A stretch of 64,000 bases of DNA, taken from NCBI RefSeq assembly GCF_020497125.1, contig NC_059082.1:62326948-62390947 (forward strand). Reading direction: 5' to 3'. Positions within the stretch are counted from its first letter, which is position 1. Each line of letters opens with the position of its first letter. The notes beneath the pieces were generated by a model, which had not been told where the DNA came from, did no database searches, and was given only the letters and a program-made list of their open reading frames with translations. Shown here in pieces: positions 47,600-59,700 of this stretch. This DNA comes from Mauremys mutica (lineage: Eukaryota > Chordata > Testudines > Geoemydidae). The position numbers and the translations under genes are program-made.

Positions 47600-48390
47600 G
47601 GATGGCTGATGGTGCAATATGGCTGGTATCCGTCCTCATCATCAGCCTATTGGCACATGGGGCAGTGCAAAAGGGCTGGTAACCATGCAGACTAGCATCC
47701 GTTAGGTCGATCAAGGGCGCCTGGCCCTAATTTTTCCTGGTAGATGGTACAGTATGGCTGATAACCATCATCATCATAGCAACAGGGGGCTGAGCTTCAT
47801 CAGCCCCCACCCTTCATGTGTACAGAAAAGATTCAATTGCCCCTGGACTAGCAGCAGGATGCTGGGCTCCTCTCCTTCACATTCCTTAATGTCCTATCTG
47901 GACTATCATAGCAACTGGAGGCTGCCTTCCACTCATTTCTCACTAACAAGTCACTGTGTCTTATTCCTGCATTCTTTATTACTTCATCACACAAGTGGGG
48001 GGACAATGCTATGGTAGCCCAGGAAGGCTGGGGGAAGAATGGAATGAACAGGTGGGGTTGTTGCAGGAGCACCCCCTGTGAATAGCATACAGCTCATAAT
48101 CTATGCAGGATCTGACACAGAGCAGCTGTGCTCTCTGGTTCTCTGATACAGTGGTTCTCTAGTACACTTGCCCATATTCTAGGCAGGACTGATTCTATTT
48201 TTAGATACCAAAAAGGAGGGATTGACTCAGGGAGTCATTCCCAATTTTGGCTTTTGCGCCCCTGGCTAAGAGCAGCCAGGGGCACTTATGACAGCAGCAA
48301 ATGGTGCAGTGCAAAAGGACTGGTAACCATGCCCATCTTATTACCAATTTATGGTGTGGTAGATGGTACAATATGGCTGGTAACCATCTC
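47600..48390. repeat. degenerate short repeats in the Harbinger intron
   Basis: Variants of gatggtacaatatggctgg followed by taaccat occur near 47606, 47743 and 48361; variants of gtgcaaaaggactggtaacc occur near 47665 and 48308. Their spacing suggests an older duplication inside the element. Confidence 0.55.
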
Positions 48391-50012
48391 TGCTATCATG
48401 CAAAAGCAAAAGCATGCTGCTGTGTAGCGCTGCTGGACCGCCTCTGTCAGCGGCATCTAGTACACATATGGTGACAGGCACAAAAGGCAAAACAGGCTGC
48501 ATGGTTTCCACGCTGTGGTGTCTGCCAGGGCAATCCAGGGAAAACGGGCTTGAAATGATTGTCTGCTGTTGCTTTCCCGTAGGAAGGGATGACTGACGAC
48601 ATTTACCCAGAACCACCCGCGAAAATGGTTTTTGCCCCATCAGGCACTGGGATCTCAACCCAGAATTCACAGAGACAAACTAGACTGTGTTCATTGTTCG
48701 CAAAAATTTATCTTTGCAAGGAATTCACTCCCTTTTTCCCATCACACAGCTTCGACTGTCTCCAGACCCGCCACAGCATCCCCCTCACAGAGGCTGGCAA
48801 AGATTAGGCGGCGAAAGAAAAAGACAGGGGACGAGATGTTCGCTGAACTTATGGGGTGCTCCCGAGACGAGGCGGACCAGCAGAGCCAGTGGAGGGAGAC
48901 CCTCTCTCTGTACCAGCGCTCACACAGCGAACGGGAGGAGAGGTGGCGTGAGGAAGACAAGCAGGCGACTCAAACGCTGCTTGGACTAATGAGGGAGCAA
49001 ACGGACATGCTCCTGCGCCTTGTGCATGTTATGCAGGACCTCAGGCAGGAGGACAGAGCCCCCCTGCAGTGTATCTGCAACCGCCCTCCCCCGCCACAAA
49101 GTCCCATACCCCCCTCACCCAAAATAACCAGAAGGAGGGGGGCCAGAGGCCGTGTAAACTGTCACTGCACCCCAGGAGAGTGCTCAAGTACCCAAAAGCT
49201 CTCAGACCCTAAATTTTGAGAAGTCCTTTCCTTCCCGCCTCACCCAAGCCCCCATCCCAGTTTCATCCCCTAACTGTCTAGTTGATAATAAAAAATACTT
49301 TTCTGTTAATTACTGTTTCCGTCATGTTCTTTTAGAGGAGACTGTGTTTGAAGGGGGGGAAGGGGGTTGGTAATTTGACAGGACAATCACCTTTACCAGG
49401 GTACAGACATGGGGGCAGGATCAGCAGCAGGTCACACACACACTGCTGTCAGTACGCACCCTGGTCGGTATGGGAGGTGGTTTGCAGGTTCTGTGTGGGT
49501 GGGGGGGTATGTGACTTTGTAGCGGGGGAGGGGGGTTACAGATCTCATGCAACGGTCCCTGTCCTGGACCACAGAGCCACGCAGCAGAGGAATCTGTATC
49601 CGTCCTCCCCCGCCAAAAGGCCACATAACCCCCGCACACAGAGTCCCAAAAAGGAGGGATGGCAGGCTCCATTGAAACATCCAGTCCGGCACTGCAGACC
49701 GCTCTGGGAGCAGGAGCCTGTCATTCCTCGAGTTTACAGGCGGTCTTTACATCACTGCACACCCTACCCAGCACAGTCCGTGGCCCAGTTTCAACCCTGT
49801 AACGCAAAGTCATCAATAAAGAAACCTTTGTAAAGTTACAGTGGAACATGTATTTTATTTTTAAATGTGTGTTGGAAGTTGGGGAAGCGGGGTGGGCGGG
49901 GTATGTAACTGCAGATGCTAGTCAACAGTCACTTGGTAAAGAAACAGGGGCAGGTTCAGCTTCTCTGTAAAGAAACTGAACAGTCACAGGTCACGCTGCT
50001 CGCTGCTCGCTG

Positions 50013-50470
50013 TTACTTGAAGAGTTCCTTGTTGCTGTGCAAGGCGCCTGCACAGAGCTTCACGAGCCAGGGCATTAGCGGGTAGGCTGGGTCCCCGACG
50101 ATCACTATAGTCATCTGCACATCCCCAAGACTTATTTTGTGGTCCGGGAAGAAACTACCTTCCTGCAAGCGTCTAAACAGACCACAGTTCCTGAAAACAC
50201 GCACGTCATGAACTTTGCCTGGCCACCTGACGTTGATGTTGGTAAAACGTCCCCCATGGTCCACCAGTGCTCGCAGCACCATTGAAAAGTAGCCCTATTT
50301 CTCAGCAGCTGACTGTGGAAGAGGTGGACGATAAGGTGCGAGGAGTTGACAACGGCCATAACTGCAGCGGGATCCGTGCTCAAAGTGCTGTGGCGCCCGC
50401 GCTGTCACTGAACAGAAAAGTGCACAAACAGATTGCCCGCAGGCACTTTCAGGGAGGGCGTGATTGACGG
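50013..50470 (-). pseudogene. Harbinger transposase remnant, second copy
   Basis: The minus-strand frame at 50282-50013 has DHGGRFTNINVRWPGKVHD, VRVFRNCGLFRRLQ and IVGDPAYPLMPWL, the same region as the copy at 16237, including the second catalytic Asp of WPGKVHD. A TAG stop (50295-50297, minus strand) interrupts the frame upstream, where the other copy reads Leu. The region for the first Asp and the final Glu is not found. It faces the Myb-like gene tail-to-tail. It cannot encode active transposase. Confidence 0.8.
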
Positions 50471-50982
50471 TTCAATGATGACAGTTACCCAAAACCACCC
50501 TCGACACATTTTTCCCCCCAGCATGCATTGGGGGGAAATCCCAGAATTCCAATGGGCAGCGGGGAGTGCGGGAACTGTGGGATAGCTTCCCACAGTGCAC
50601 CGCTTCCAAAGTCGACGCTGGCCCCTTTACTGTGGACTCGCACAGTCGAACTAGTGTATTTAGTGTGGATACACAACTTCGACTTCATAAGGTCGATTCC
50701 ACAAATTCGAATTAAGTTGATTCGAAATAGTCTTGTAGTGTAGACATACCCTTAGAGACTAACAAATTTATTTGGGCTTGAGCTTTCATGGGCTATAACC
50801 CACTTCATCGGATGCATGCAGTGGAAAATACAGTAGGAAGATGTATATACACAGAGAACATGAAAAAAATGGGTGTTGCCATATCAACTATAACGAGACT
50901 AATCAGTTAAGGTGGGCTATTATCAGCAAAAGAAAAAAAACAACAACTTTTGTAGTGATAATCAGGATGGTCTTTGACATAT

Positions 50983-51016
50983 GGGGGTGGAAAGCACTTT
51001 ATAGGCACTAAGTATT
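50983..51016 (+). repeat. second MIR-like copy, right part
   Basis: It continues the MIR broken at 45875 (gggggtggaaagcactttat...actaagtattat). Confidence 0.6.
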
Positions 51017-51018
51017 AT

Positions 51019-51047
51019 CTCTCTCTCTCTCTCTCACACACACACAC
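51019..51047. repeat. (CT)n(AC)n compound microsatellite
   Basis: A CT run followed directly by an AC run at the end of the MIR. Confidence 0.9.
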
Positions 51048-53817
51048 CCCCTATACCAGCCACCATTCATTTATATGTTAAAAACACATTATCTGTTAAA
51101 CGGCTTTCCTTAATCTGCGATTGTTCCATTAGCTTTCCTGCCTGCCCAGCATTCATTGACACTGTTTGTCACATAGGTGCAATTTGAAAAATTTTCCTCA
51201 GCTTGTTAAATATGTGAGCAGAGTAGAAGGTGGTATTGGAATGATTTTAACTGGGGGAAATGGAGGCGATGCTCATTCTATTGCAAGAGACTTACCAGAC
51301 TGTTTGATTGGTCTTGATTTGAGGGGGAAAAATAGACAAGAATAGCATTACTATTTTGAATCCCTCTCTAATAAAGCAGTTACAACACCATTTGTAAAAT
51401 ATAAGCTCATATTAGCCCTTCTTACAACTCCTAATACTCTTCTATGACAAGAATGTCTAAAATATAACACATGTGCCAGACTGATCCTTCCAAGTCCTTT
51501 AATCTGTCCCACAAAGTCCATAGGAGTATTATAATCCATATCTGGGCTGCCAGTCAGTTAGAAAGGCCCTTTGCTGTTTGTGCTTTCTGTGACTGCCTGC
51601 CCTCTGCAGTACTGAAGCAGCATTGTCGGAAGAAGCCTGCACAGTCAGTGGCAAAAAGCAAGTGCTGCTGCCTTCAGGATTGCTAAAGCATTTGGGGGCA
51701 AGGGAGCCCAGGAGCAGAAGGACTGGAAACACTCTAATATTTTATTTTATTTCAGTGTTTCTAAAGTAATAGCTGAAGACCAGAGGGTGGCATCTTCTCC
51801 CCAGGCATATTTAAGCAGCAGATGCAAAGGAGCAGTAGACTGGGATCCTTTCTTACAACCCCCACCCCTTTTCCCTCCCCCCCCCCAATCATTTAACTCA
51901 CTATTCACTGTAAGAGAAGCAGATCCAAAGTAAATTAGTTTGTGAGTAAACTTACTGGGTTGCTAGATTATCCTGGAGCTGTAGCTCTGTCTTTTTCTAA
52001 CTCATGGTTAGTGCTAGTGAATTGTATTGGATTGGTGGAAGTAGAGAGCAGAGGCTTCTCTTTGTCTACAAAAATAGAGGTGAGCTATGGAAGTTCAAGG
52101 TTCCCCTCATGGTTCTTGACCTGGAGAACACATCCAAGGTTTGTCCTGTCTCCAGACTTAGGCAAACTCCTCTGAAACTGAAAAGAAAGCACCGCAGGTC
52201 TAGGTTTTTGATGCAAGGATTGTAGGATGCCAGCCAACAGCATGGCCCATGTGTGAACCATGCAGGGAACGGTGAAGCAGAAAGAGTCTCCGCAGGCAGC
52301 CAGAGATCCGTAGAGATCTCTGAAGATCTTACACCTACACCATAAATCCTGATGATGCTCCATATAGCCACTAACCCACAACTCCCAAGATGATGCAGGA
52401 ATGGTCATTCCCAGGAGACCATGTCTGTGGGAAGTCCTGCCTTTCTTCTGCATGCAGCTCTAAAATGCAGATGGAATGGGGTTTGCTTCAGCTTATTTTT
52501 AAAGATTGAAAAGCAAAGATAAGAGTATTTGACTGTCTGTGTAAAGCCAAGAAAACAGACAATACAGGATGCTTGATGACCTAGTTCAACAAATCCCTGA
52601 AGAGTATGTTTGACTTTACAGCATGTACTTTGCTGACTCAGGGCCCAGCTGAAGACATTCATATGAACTGAAGACAACTGTGACATAAAGTAAAATAAGC
52701 AGAAATAAACATTCCGGCCATTAGAAATAGTATCACCAGCCCCCTTTAACATGTTATATTGGACTCTGCATCACTTTATTAGCAGAATAGTAATTGGTTC
52801 CCATCTTTTCAAGCATCCAACCCCATCATTCTTGTTGGAGTCTGATAATGCCAGACTCTCGGCTTTCTCTAGCATGTAAGCAATGGTATTTAACTCTGAA
52901 ATGGCTAGCTTTTTTTGTTTAAAGAAAATGAGGCCAGGATTGAAAAAAACAAGGATGATGTTAGTGAAGTCATCTGACTTCTGGCAGTCCCTGGTTTCAT
53001 AAAAACATGTCAGAGAGTAAGTGGGTTACAACTAACAAAAAGTCTCCTCCCCTCCACTCTCAAGGTCTCAGGCGATTATCATTTGGAGGTGGTTAAAAGA
53101 AATAAAATAGGTTGGCTCTCTATGGGCACAGTAGAAAAAGGAGGCTCTCTTGTGGGGGTGCCGCAAAAGAACAAAGGCGGAAGAGTTGCTGAATCACCAC
53201 AGATGCTCCACCACATTCAAACAGCTCTAATTCTCCTGAATCTGCAGTACCCAGCAATCAAGCAATTGTGCTGCTGAGAGGAATTTTAACTGGCACTCTA
53301 ATGACTGAACAAAAATGACACAAAAAAGTTAGCTTTTTTTGGATAACACCTACAACTGTCATTCAGCCCAGGATACATTTATTGGGGCACAATAACTGAG
53401 GCATGCAGCTGCTTAAAGTCAACGTGGGGGTCACCCTACAGACGGATGAGTGATTAATTCTGCAGTAATCACTGTAGGGATTAGCTCCAGAAATGCATCA
53501 AAGAAAAGCTCCTTTGTCAGCATATTCATTTTCAAAAAGGAGATTTAAAAAAAAAGCATGCAAATAACCTACAAGGTCTAGAAAACAGCTAGGCTGGGGA
53601 GACAAGAATGCAGAGGAAGAAGGCAACTGAATTAAGAAACCTGAGTGCTAAGAGTCTAAACTAAAGGTGGGGGCAGGGGCGATCATATGATGTTTGTGTA
53701 GAGTAGTATTGCTTTTTTTGAGCTTTCATTCAACCTGACAGATTTTGATATAATTTCTATATATGTTACAACTGGCTCCAAAACTGAGCGCGACTAAACC
53801 CTCCAATTTGTTTTACC
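51048..53817. other. unique sequence, no gene seen
   Basis: No recognised element. The longest frames (52085-52453 and 52405-52752, minus) have no domain, no clear splice context and ordinary composition. A C-run lies near 51875-51890. Confidence 0.45.
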
Positions 53818-54546
53818 ACCATATATACTCGATCGTAAGCTGGTTCATTTATAAGCTGACCCCTCCTCCCCCAAGATGGATAAGTAAAAATGGAAAAAAT
53901 GTCTGACCTCTTCATAAGCCGACCCTATAATTCAGGAGTCAGCAAACTTTGGCTCCCGGGCCATCAGGATAAGCCGTTGGCGGGCCGAGATTGTTTGCTT
54001 ACCTCGAGCGTCTGCAGGCACAGAGGTAAATCTAAGTAAACAAAGTGTCCCGGTCCTGGCGCACCAGCTGCTTACCCTGACGGGCCGGGACAGCAACTGG
54101 TGGGGAAATATTTTGGAGGGGAGAAGCTGGGGGTCAGGGGAGTAACCTCTGTGACCACCCCCCACATGACCCCACCCCTAGCCCAGGACCCCCACACTCT
54201 CCCCATCCTATCCCTTCCCACCTTATTTGGGGAGGGCAGGGGAGGATGTCTCTGGCCTGGCTGGAGCTGCTCTGGCAGGCTAGCCAGTGCTGCCCAGCCT
54301 GCTGCAGCCTGCCAGCCCCGGAGCTGCAGCTGCTTCGGAGGCTGGGGAGGAGCAGCATGGCCAGAAGCAGAGAGACTCTGGCCCCGCCTCTTCCCTTCTG
54401 GCTCTGCTGCCTCTCCTTGTTCCCTCTGTTGTGGGGAAGGCCTCTGTCCCACCTCTCCCTCGATATACCCATTCATAAGCCGACCCCCTTCTCTGGTGCG
54501 TCCCTTTTTTACTAAAAATGTTCGGTTATGAACGAGTATATACAGT
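53818..54546. mobile_element. TIR DNA element, class unknown
   Basis: The left end reads ccatatatactcgatcgtaa and the right end cggttatgaacgagtatata; both share TATATACTCG as inverted termini. The motif ttcataagccgaccc occurs internally at 53911 and 54471. The GC-rich middle creates chance frames on both strands (up to 143 codons). The exact boundaries and target duplication are unclear. Confidence 0.55.
53933..54105 (+). mobile_element. hAT-like MITE segment nested in the TIR element
   Basis: It starts caggagtcagcaaactttgg, a hAT-style 5' end, and continues with ctcccgggccatcagg and gacgggccgggacagc. The right end is not defined. Confidence 0.45.
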
Positions 54547-55646
54547 AATTTTGAAGTTTGGGGGTGATTGGTATTGTAATATTTTAAACTACATTGTATA
54601 GCCTCTCATGCAGCCGGTGGAGGGAGATACTTCATATTTTTGTTGTTGTCACAAAGATGCTGGTGGTGAATGAGTAGTATTATCCTACAGCGAAGAGAAG
54701 CAGTAGAAGAAAGTTTCAGAAGGGTAGCCACCCATATGGCAATGATTCGCTTTGGAATGAATTATTGCTAATTTCATGGTCTGATCTTGCAACATGTGGA
54801 GTACCCTCAACTCCTATTGGCTTCAGTAGCGTTGCATGTAGCACCAGACTAGACTGGGATGCTAACTGGCAAAGAGAATTGGCACAAGAAATAAACCACT
54901 TGCAATGGTTCTATGAACATAGAAAATGGAATCTCATGCTCAGAGGATAATTACCATAATCTGTGACACATTGAGGTGTCAGTTTTAAAAAGTGCCTTGA
55001 GTCCCTTTGAAAGTCTATCCCAGTGACATTAGAGCTGTTTTAAGAATTGGGAAATGATCTGATGAGAAGTTGAAGATTTTTTCCATTTCACAGCATTGGG
55101 ATATGGATACATTTCCCATTTTTCATGGTGTCCCCCCGCCCAGTACTTTTAATTGCACAGCAACATATTGCAAGTGATTATCCAAATGCTATTGTGGGAG
55201 AAGAGGCAACTCTATGGATAGGTAATGAGACAAAGCCTTCCATCTTTAGGCAAGTCCTGCACAGGCTGGTTGTTACTGTCCGATGGGTGTCCAGTAGTCT
55301 GTGTGAAATAGGTAGGTGTTCACTCAGGAACGGAGTTGGATCCAAGTTTCCACATCAAAGGTTGGACCCAGGCCCAAACAAAATCCCTACCAGTCTGCAA
55401 TTATTCATAGTCAGAGGCATAGCTGAGGGATTTGAGCATTGCTGTTTGGGGTTTATTTTTACAATGGTGCTGACTGCACTGTTTTTAGCTCTGATTGCCT
55501 CCATTTCCATCCTTACTGAATACAGAAGAAGTTAATTGAAGTCACCGTAGCAAGATTAGCCTTCATTCCCAATGCCTCCAGCTCATTACACACACAAATA
55601 TAGAGTTTGTGACTACAGGTTCTGCTGCAGCAAGAGTAAACTATGA

Positions 55647-55718
55647 GGGTGAAATCCTGGCCCCAATAAAGTCAATGGGAGTGTTGTCACTGACATTAAT
55701 GGGGCCAGGAGTTCATCC
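55647..55718. repeat. imperfect palindrome, aatcctggcccc type
   Basis: The left arm gggtgaaatcctggccccaa pairs with the right arm attaatggggccaggagttc...ccc; the inner pair is aaagtcaatggg against tgacattaatgg. Confidence 0.7.
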
Positions 55719-56604
55719 CTACAGCCTAACAATACCTTTGTGGAGGTGTCCACCATCAAGATCTGATAAGCAAACAGCCCACTGTACATATGGGCCATTA
55801 GGAAAAGCCTCATCCTTACGAATCAATATTTGTCTCCAACAGGTTTTAAAGTCTGCTTGAAAGGATAGCAGCCACTCTGTAAATAACAAGATTGGTGCTC
55901 TTCTAACCAATCTTAGCACGTAGTAAAGCCAATACTTTCTTTGGAGGGAGGAAAAAAGTCAGAGGAGCTGGACAATGGCATCACCCCACTTGTTTCCGTA
56001 CTTTGTCTCCCAGTCTTTGGTCCAAAATATGTGACCAGATGTTAGAACACATCCAGATGTTTACAGTTGCCAGAGTTGGACACAGCAGCTTCGGGGGGAA
56101 TAGGGGGACAGATCTTACAAGTGATGGTAACTTCTCACAGAGTAGGAAAGGGCTTCAGTATTTTGTATCTGTTCTTGCTTCTTCATTTAATGAGTTACAA
56201 GCTAATAAAGATGGAGTTGGGGCAAGCCTAGATTACGTAACTGATGACAAAGTAAAACAGTAACAGGAGTCCAGCGGGATCTGCAGTGCTGCAAACATAA
56301 AGCAATATGGTTCAGCTAGGAAGAACTCATTATTTTAACCCTGAAATAGAAATTTGGTCAGCTTACATTAAAAACAGTTTTGTGTCTTTTAGGCCAATCC
56401 TCTGGTAATTTAAAGAAAACTGCTATTAGAATTTACTGCTAAAAAACTGGTGTATAAAATTTGTATGGGTATCATAGCAAAGTCTACATGATGTTTCACC
56501 ATTGTATTACTTATTACTGCAATATTCCAGAGTGAGAAGCAGAGTGAATGGTTTATGTATAAACTGAAAGCACTATTTAGAGCTTTAAATTAGCTACAAT
56601 ATCG

Positions 56605-56715
56605 CCCAGGGACTGTCTTTTTGTTCCACATTTGTACAGCACCAAGCACAATGGGCACCTGGTCCTTCACTGGCACTACAACAATACAAATAAATGGGAG
56701 TATAATTTTACTGAA
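56605..56715 (+). repeat. MIR/CORE-SINE-like 3' tail
   Basis: It contains gggactgtctttttgttcc, gtacagcaccaagcacaatg and an aatacaaataaat end, as at 9025. Confidence 0.55.
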
Positions 56716-59700
56716 ATTTGTACATTTAACAGATTAACTGATGATGAAAAAATATTTGTATATATGCAATGTGAGTTAATGTTAAAATGAGAACCCTAAC
56801 TCGTCCATTTCCAGACTCGGGCATTTAAATTCACAACCTGACCTTAGTTTTTGCATTTAATAGTTCCTGTAGCTATATAATAGATTTGTGCCATCGTTTG
56901 ATAAACAATTTCATTATTTTGTTCCTTAAACTGTACTAAAGGGAAGAGGGAACCTTTTTTATTATTGGTTTTCCGGGGCAGTCTAGCATGAGATATTTTG
57001 ATGTAGTTGTTTTGAGGATTAAAAAGTTGAGCATGAAAATGTATTATTGATTCTGCACTGTGAAGTACAGTATACTGTCCATCTAACTCATCTGTTATTG
57101 ATTAAAGCACTCAACAGTCCTAACCTTTCACTTGATCATTCCAAGGTAATTTTTTCATGGGGCTGCCAATGTGCAGTACTCCCAGGTTACACTTACATGG
57201 GAGTCTGGATAATTAGTGGGACAACTGCAGTGGAAACCATTTAAAAGATTCTCGTCTATAGTCTCAGAGGGTATATAATTTAAGGCTAGATTTTGACTTG
57301 GATCAAACACTCGCACAGGAGAGTGAGAATCCCTCTTAAACCAATGCCGGCATCCTGGACATTGTGTAAACCCTCACGTCGCCCCCTTGAGCAACAGCCA
57401 ACATGGCCAAACAAGCTTGTCATCATTTGCTGCTGGTATCAGCCAGCAGCCCCTGAAGCAAGGGGCAAGAGGATGTAGAATTGTAACTCAGTGGGGTGTC
57501 TGAGACACAGTACCTCCCAAGGCTACTCCTGGAATGGTGCCATTTACACGCCGCCTTTTACTCAGTGCTGTGACTAAAAGTATATGCTGGACTTTGTAGT
57601 CTCCAGTCCTGGAGCTGTATCCTCATGACTGACTGCGCACCTGGTGCATCAGACTGCAGAACGGTGGCCACGGTTTGTAAAATGCACGTGTGTCTCCTTT
57701 GCAGTAATATCTGTAATACTTAAATACATTTTTAGTCACACTGATTGTTTGATTTCAGTCTTAGAAAGGAAATAAGAGCTAGCTGTGGAATTAAAGAGTT
57801 TGGAATTACCCAAAAAAGAGTTCCCTCTAGGACAAGTTTGAGGCAGGGAAAGCATGCCTTTACCACTGTCCATGCTGTGCCTGTTCTGTAGGTAGCGAAA
57901 AAGTTCCATTCCTAGAACACCTTCCATCAGCACTAAAATTCACTTTAAAAATACAGGTTGGGATGCCAACACTGGGTTGGACTCTCCCATTCTTATTCAC
58001 ATTGACTAATAAATTACTTTGTGTGAAGTCCCCTGGGGGGACAATGGATCTACAGGACTTGTAAGATACAGCTCCACAGGAGTAAGGATGACACAATAAT
58101 TAGTATGTGGACAGATACCATGGTGATAGCTATATGATAGACTAGTAGAGCAATTCCATGGGAAACAGTTATATTATGCAGACTTAGTAAGGACGTCACA
58201 AATCTCTGATATAGGTTATCAAGTTGAATCATATTCATGGATAAAGCTGGTCAAATGTAATTTTTCATATCATTTAACTGAAAATGTTGGCCAATAGTAA
58301 AATCAATTTGAGAGCTATTCTTATATATCGGCTTAGGAGTGGTGAATAATTCAGGAATATGTTAGTTTTGAAATCAGGAAAGAAATCCTATAAAATCAGA
58401 ATTTTGTAAAATGCTTTTTATAGTTGTTCTCCTCCAGGTGCAGCCTATAAGGTTAACTGACCCTTTAATTACCTGGTCAGGCTATGTATGAAGGCCCTAG
58501 CACACTTCCCTTTCCTATGCAAGTCCCTTGAAGCAGCCAGAATAAAATCAGTATCAGAAGAAAGAAAAAAAAACAAACAGGACTGAGATCATCCAGAGCA
58601 TAGCATCCAGGTTAGACCAAATAGCCCTTTTCCTTGTCCTAAATAGGCTCTTGCGTTGATTTTTCCACAGAAATAGGTTCTGCAACTATTAGCTCTGTTT
58701 CAGGGTGTGAGAGTTACAACTCATTAAATGTCAAAGGCAAACATTCTTTGATTTTTCTGAAATGGGGCCCCTTGCCCCAACAGGCTAAAGATTGATTAGC
58801 TTCACAGCAGGAAGCTGACTGCTGAAAGAAAGCGGTTGCAAAGCTATAAGAGCAACATCACATACTGACCTGTATTAACATCAAGTGGTGGATGCAGCAG
58901 CAGCGGGGAAAAGAAATGAGGGCTTTCGCATTGCCATTAATAATTACTGAAGACACTGAAGCAAGGGGATGTGTGACAGCAAGTGAATTATGAAAAACAA
59001 AGTTCCGGGGCCTAATTCTCCTCTTACATTGATGTAAAACAGGAATAATCCCACTAAAATCAATGCAGTCAAATTGAGCATAAATTAGTATTGAATGAGG
59101 CTCCAAAGGGTGAATGGACTCTTGGGGTAGCACATGCCGGCTCTGATAGTCTCACAATCAATATTGCTGATCACTCAGACCTCCCACTGACTAGGGCTGG
59201 ATTATGTCTTTGCCACAGTCCCTGTTCGTAAGACAACACATGGAATTGTTCCCTTGCCTCGATCCAGGGGGATCTATATCAGCAGCAAATTATGAGTCCA
59301 GTGCCAGCCCAGCCAAGGCTCTCCCCATTCCTTTCACCTCCCTACTTATCTGCTCTGGGTGGGGGAGAGGGGTACCCATGGAGCCCATGTGAGCCATAAC
59401 AGAAGAGGGAAGGTGTTTTACTACTCCTTATGCCCCTAAGAAAACAAGCCAAGGGTAATCAAGCCCGAAACTTTTGCTCATATGCTCAAGCCAAACTTAA
59501 TCAGAGTGTGTTGTTGGTTTGGAGATTTGGTTAACATTACTTCATTAATTTTCATTATTTTTAACTTCTCTGCCCTTTCTGATTCAAGGTCCAAACAGAA
59601 GCCAGACAAGCTATTATCACACCATGTCTGACTATAGCCCCTTCTTTTGAGGTTGTAGCCCAGCTATGAAGACACATGAGCTATGTGTGGTTAGGATAAG

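Larger units (their letters stand above)
46293..49219 (+). pseudogene. Harbinger Myb/SANT-like gene, broken
   Basis: Exon 1 runs from ATG 46293 to 46816. A gtaagt donor follows at 46817. A pyrimidine-rich tract and cacacag acceptor end at 48749, and exon 2 runs 48750-49219 to a TGA. The phase-1 junction joins exon 1 and exon 2 in the same frame, supporting the model. Exon 1 has a Myb/SANT-like trihelix region (DRELLDLIGAWGEE, SKKRNAKTYGKVSKAM, RRVKIKDPRQGYQ) followed by an acidic stretch. Exon 2 has a basic patch (RLAKIRRRKKK) and a long charged, coiled-coil-like helix. In known Harbinger elements such a protein binds element ends and helps transposase reach the nucleus. Here TAA (46323-46325) and TAG (46353-46355) lie in frame before the domain, and after about 46560 the coding frame shifts by one. 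The full protein cannot be made. Confidence 0.8.
45903..50751 (+). mobile_element. PIF/Harbinger element, 4,849 bp, two genes
   Basis: The left end is GGCCTGGTCCACACTA and the right end is TAGTGTAGACATACCC. The target duplication TTA is exact (45900-45902 and 50752-50754). The homologous uninterrupted site caccttagtgactaac is seen in the copy at 2093, confirming the boundaries. It holds a plus-strand Myb/SANT-like gene and a minus-strand transposase remnant converging on it, the known two-gene plan of Harbinger elements. Both genes are broken. Its right 1.45 kb matches the chimera at 15303. Confidence 0.93.
45876..50971 (-). repeat. interspersed repeat split by a Harbinger element
   Basis: The outer pieces (45876-45902 and 50752-50971) together match the repeat at 2033-2442 from aggagtacttgtggcacc to tgtagtgataat. 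It is bounded by an 11-bp target duplication, ctttgacatat (45865-45875 and 50972-50982), so it was inserted into a MIR by a process making long duplications, as LINE machinery does. The orientation is assumed as for the copy at 2033. Confidence 0.75.

Noticed and set aside
52085..52752. Minus-strand frames of 122 and 115 codons as possible host exons
   Set aside because: No known domain, no consistent splice sites and no continuing frame nearby.
54072..54531. Frames of 112-143 codons
   Set aside because: They fall in the GC-rich interior of a TIR DNA element, on both strands, without domains.
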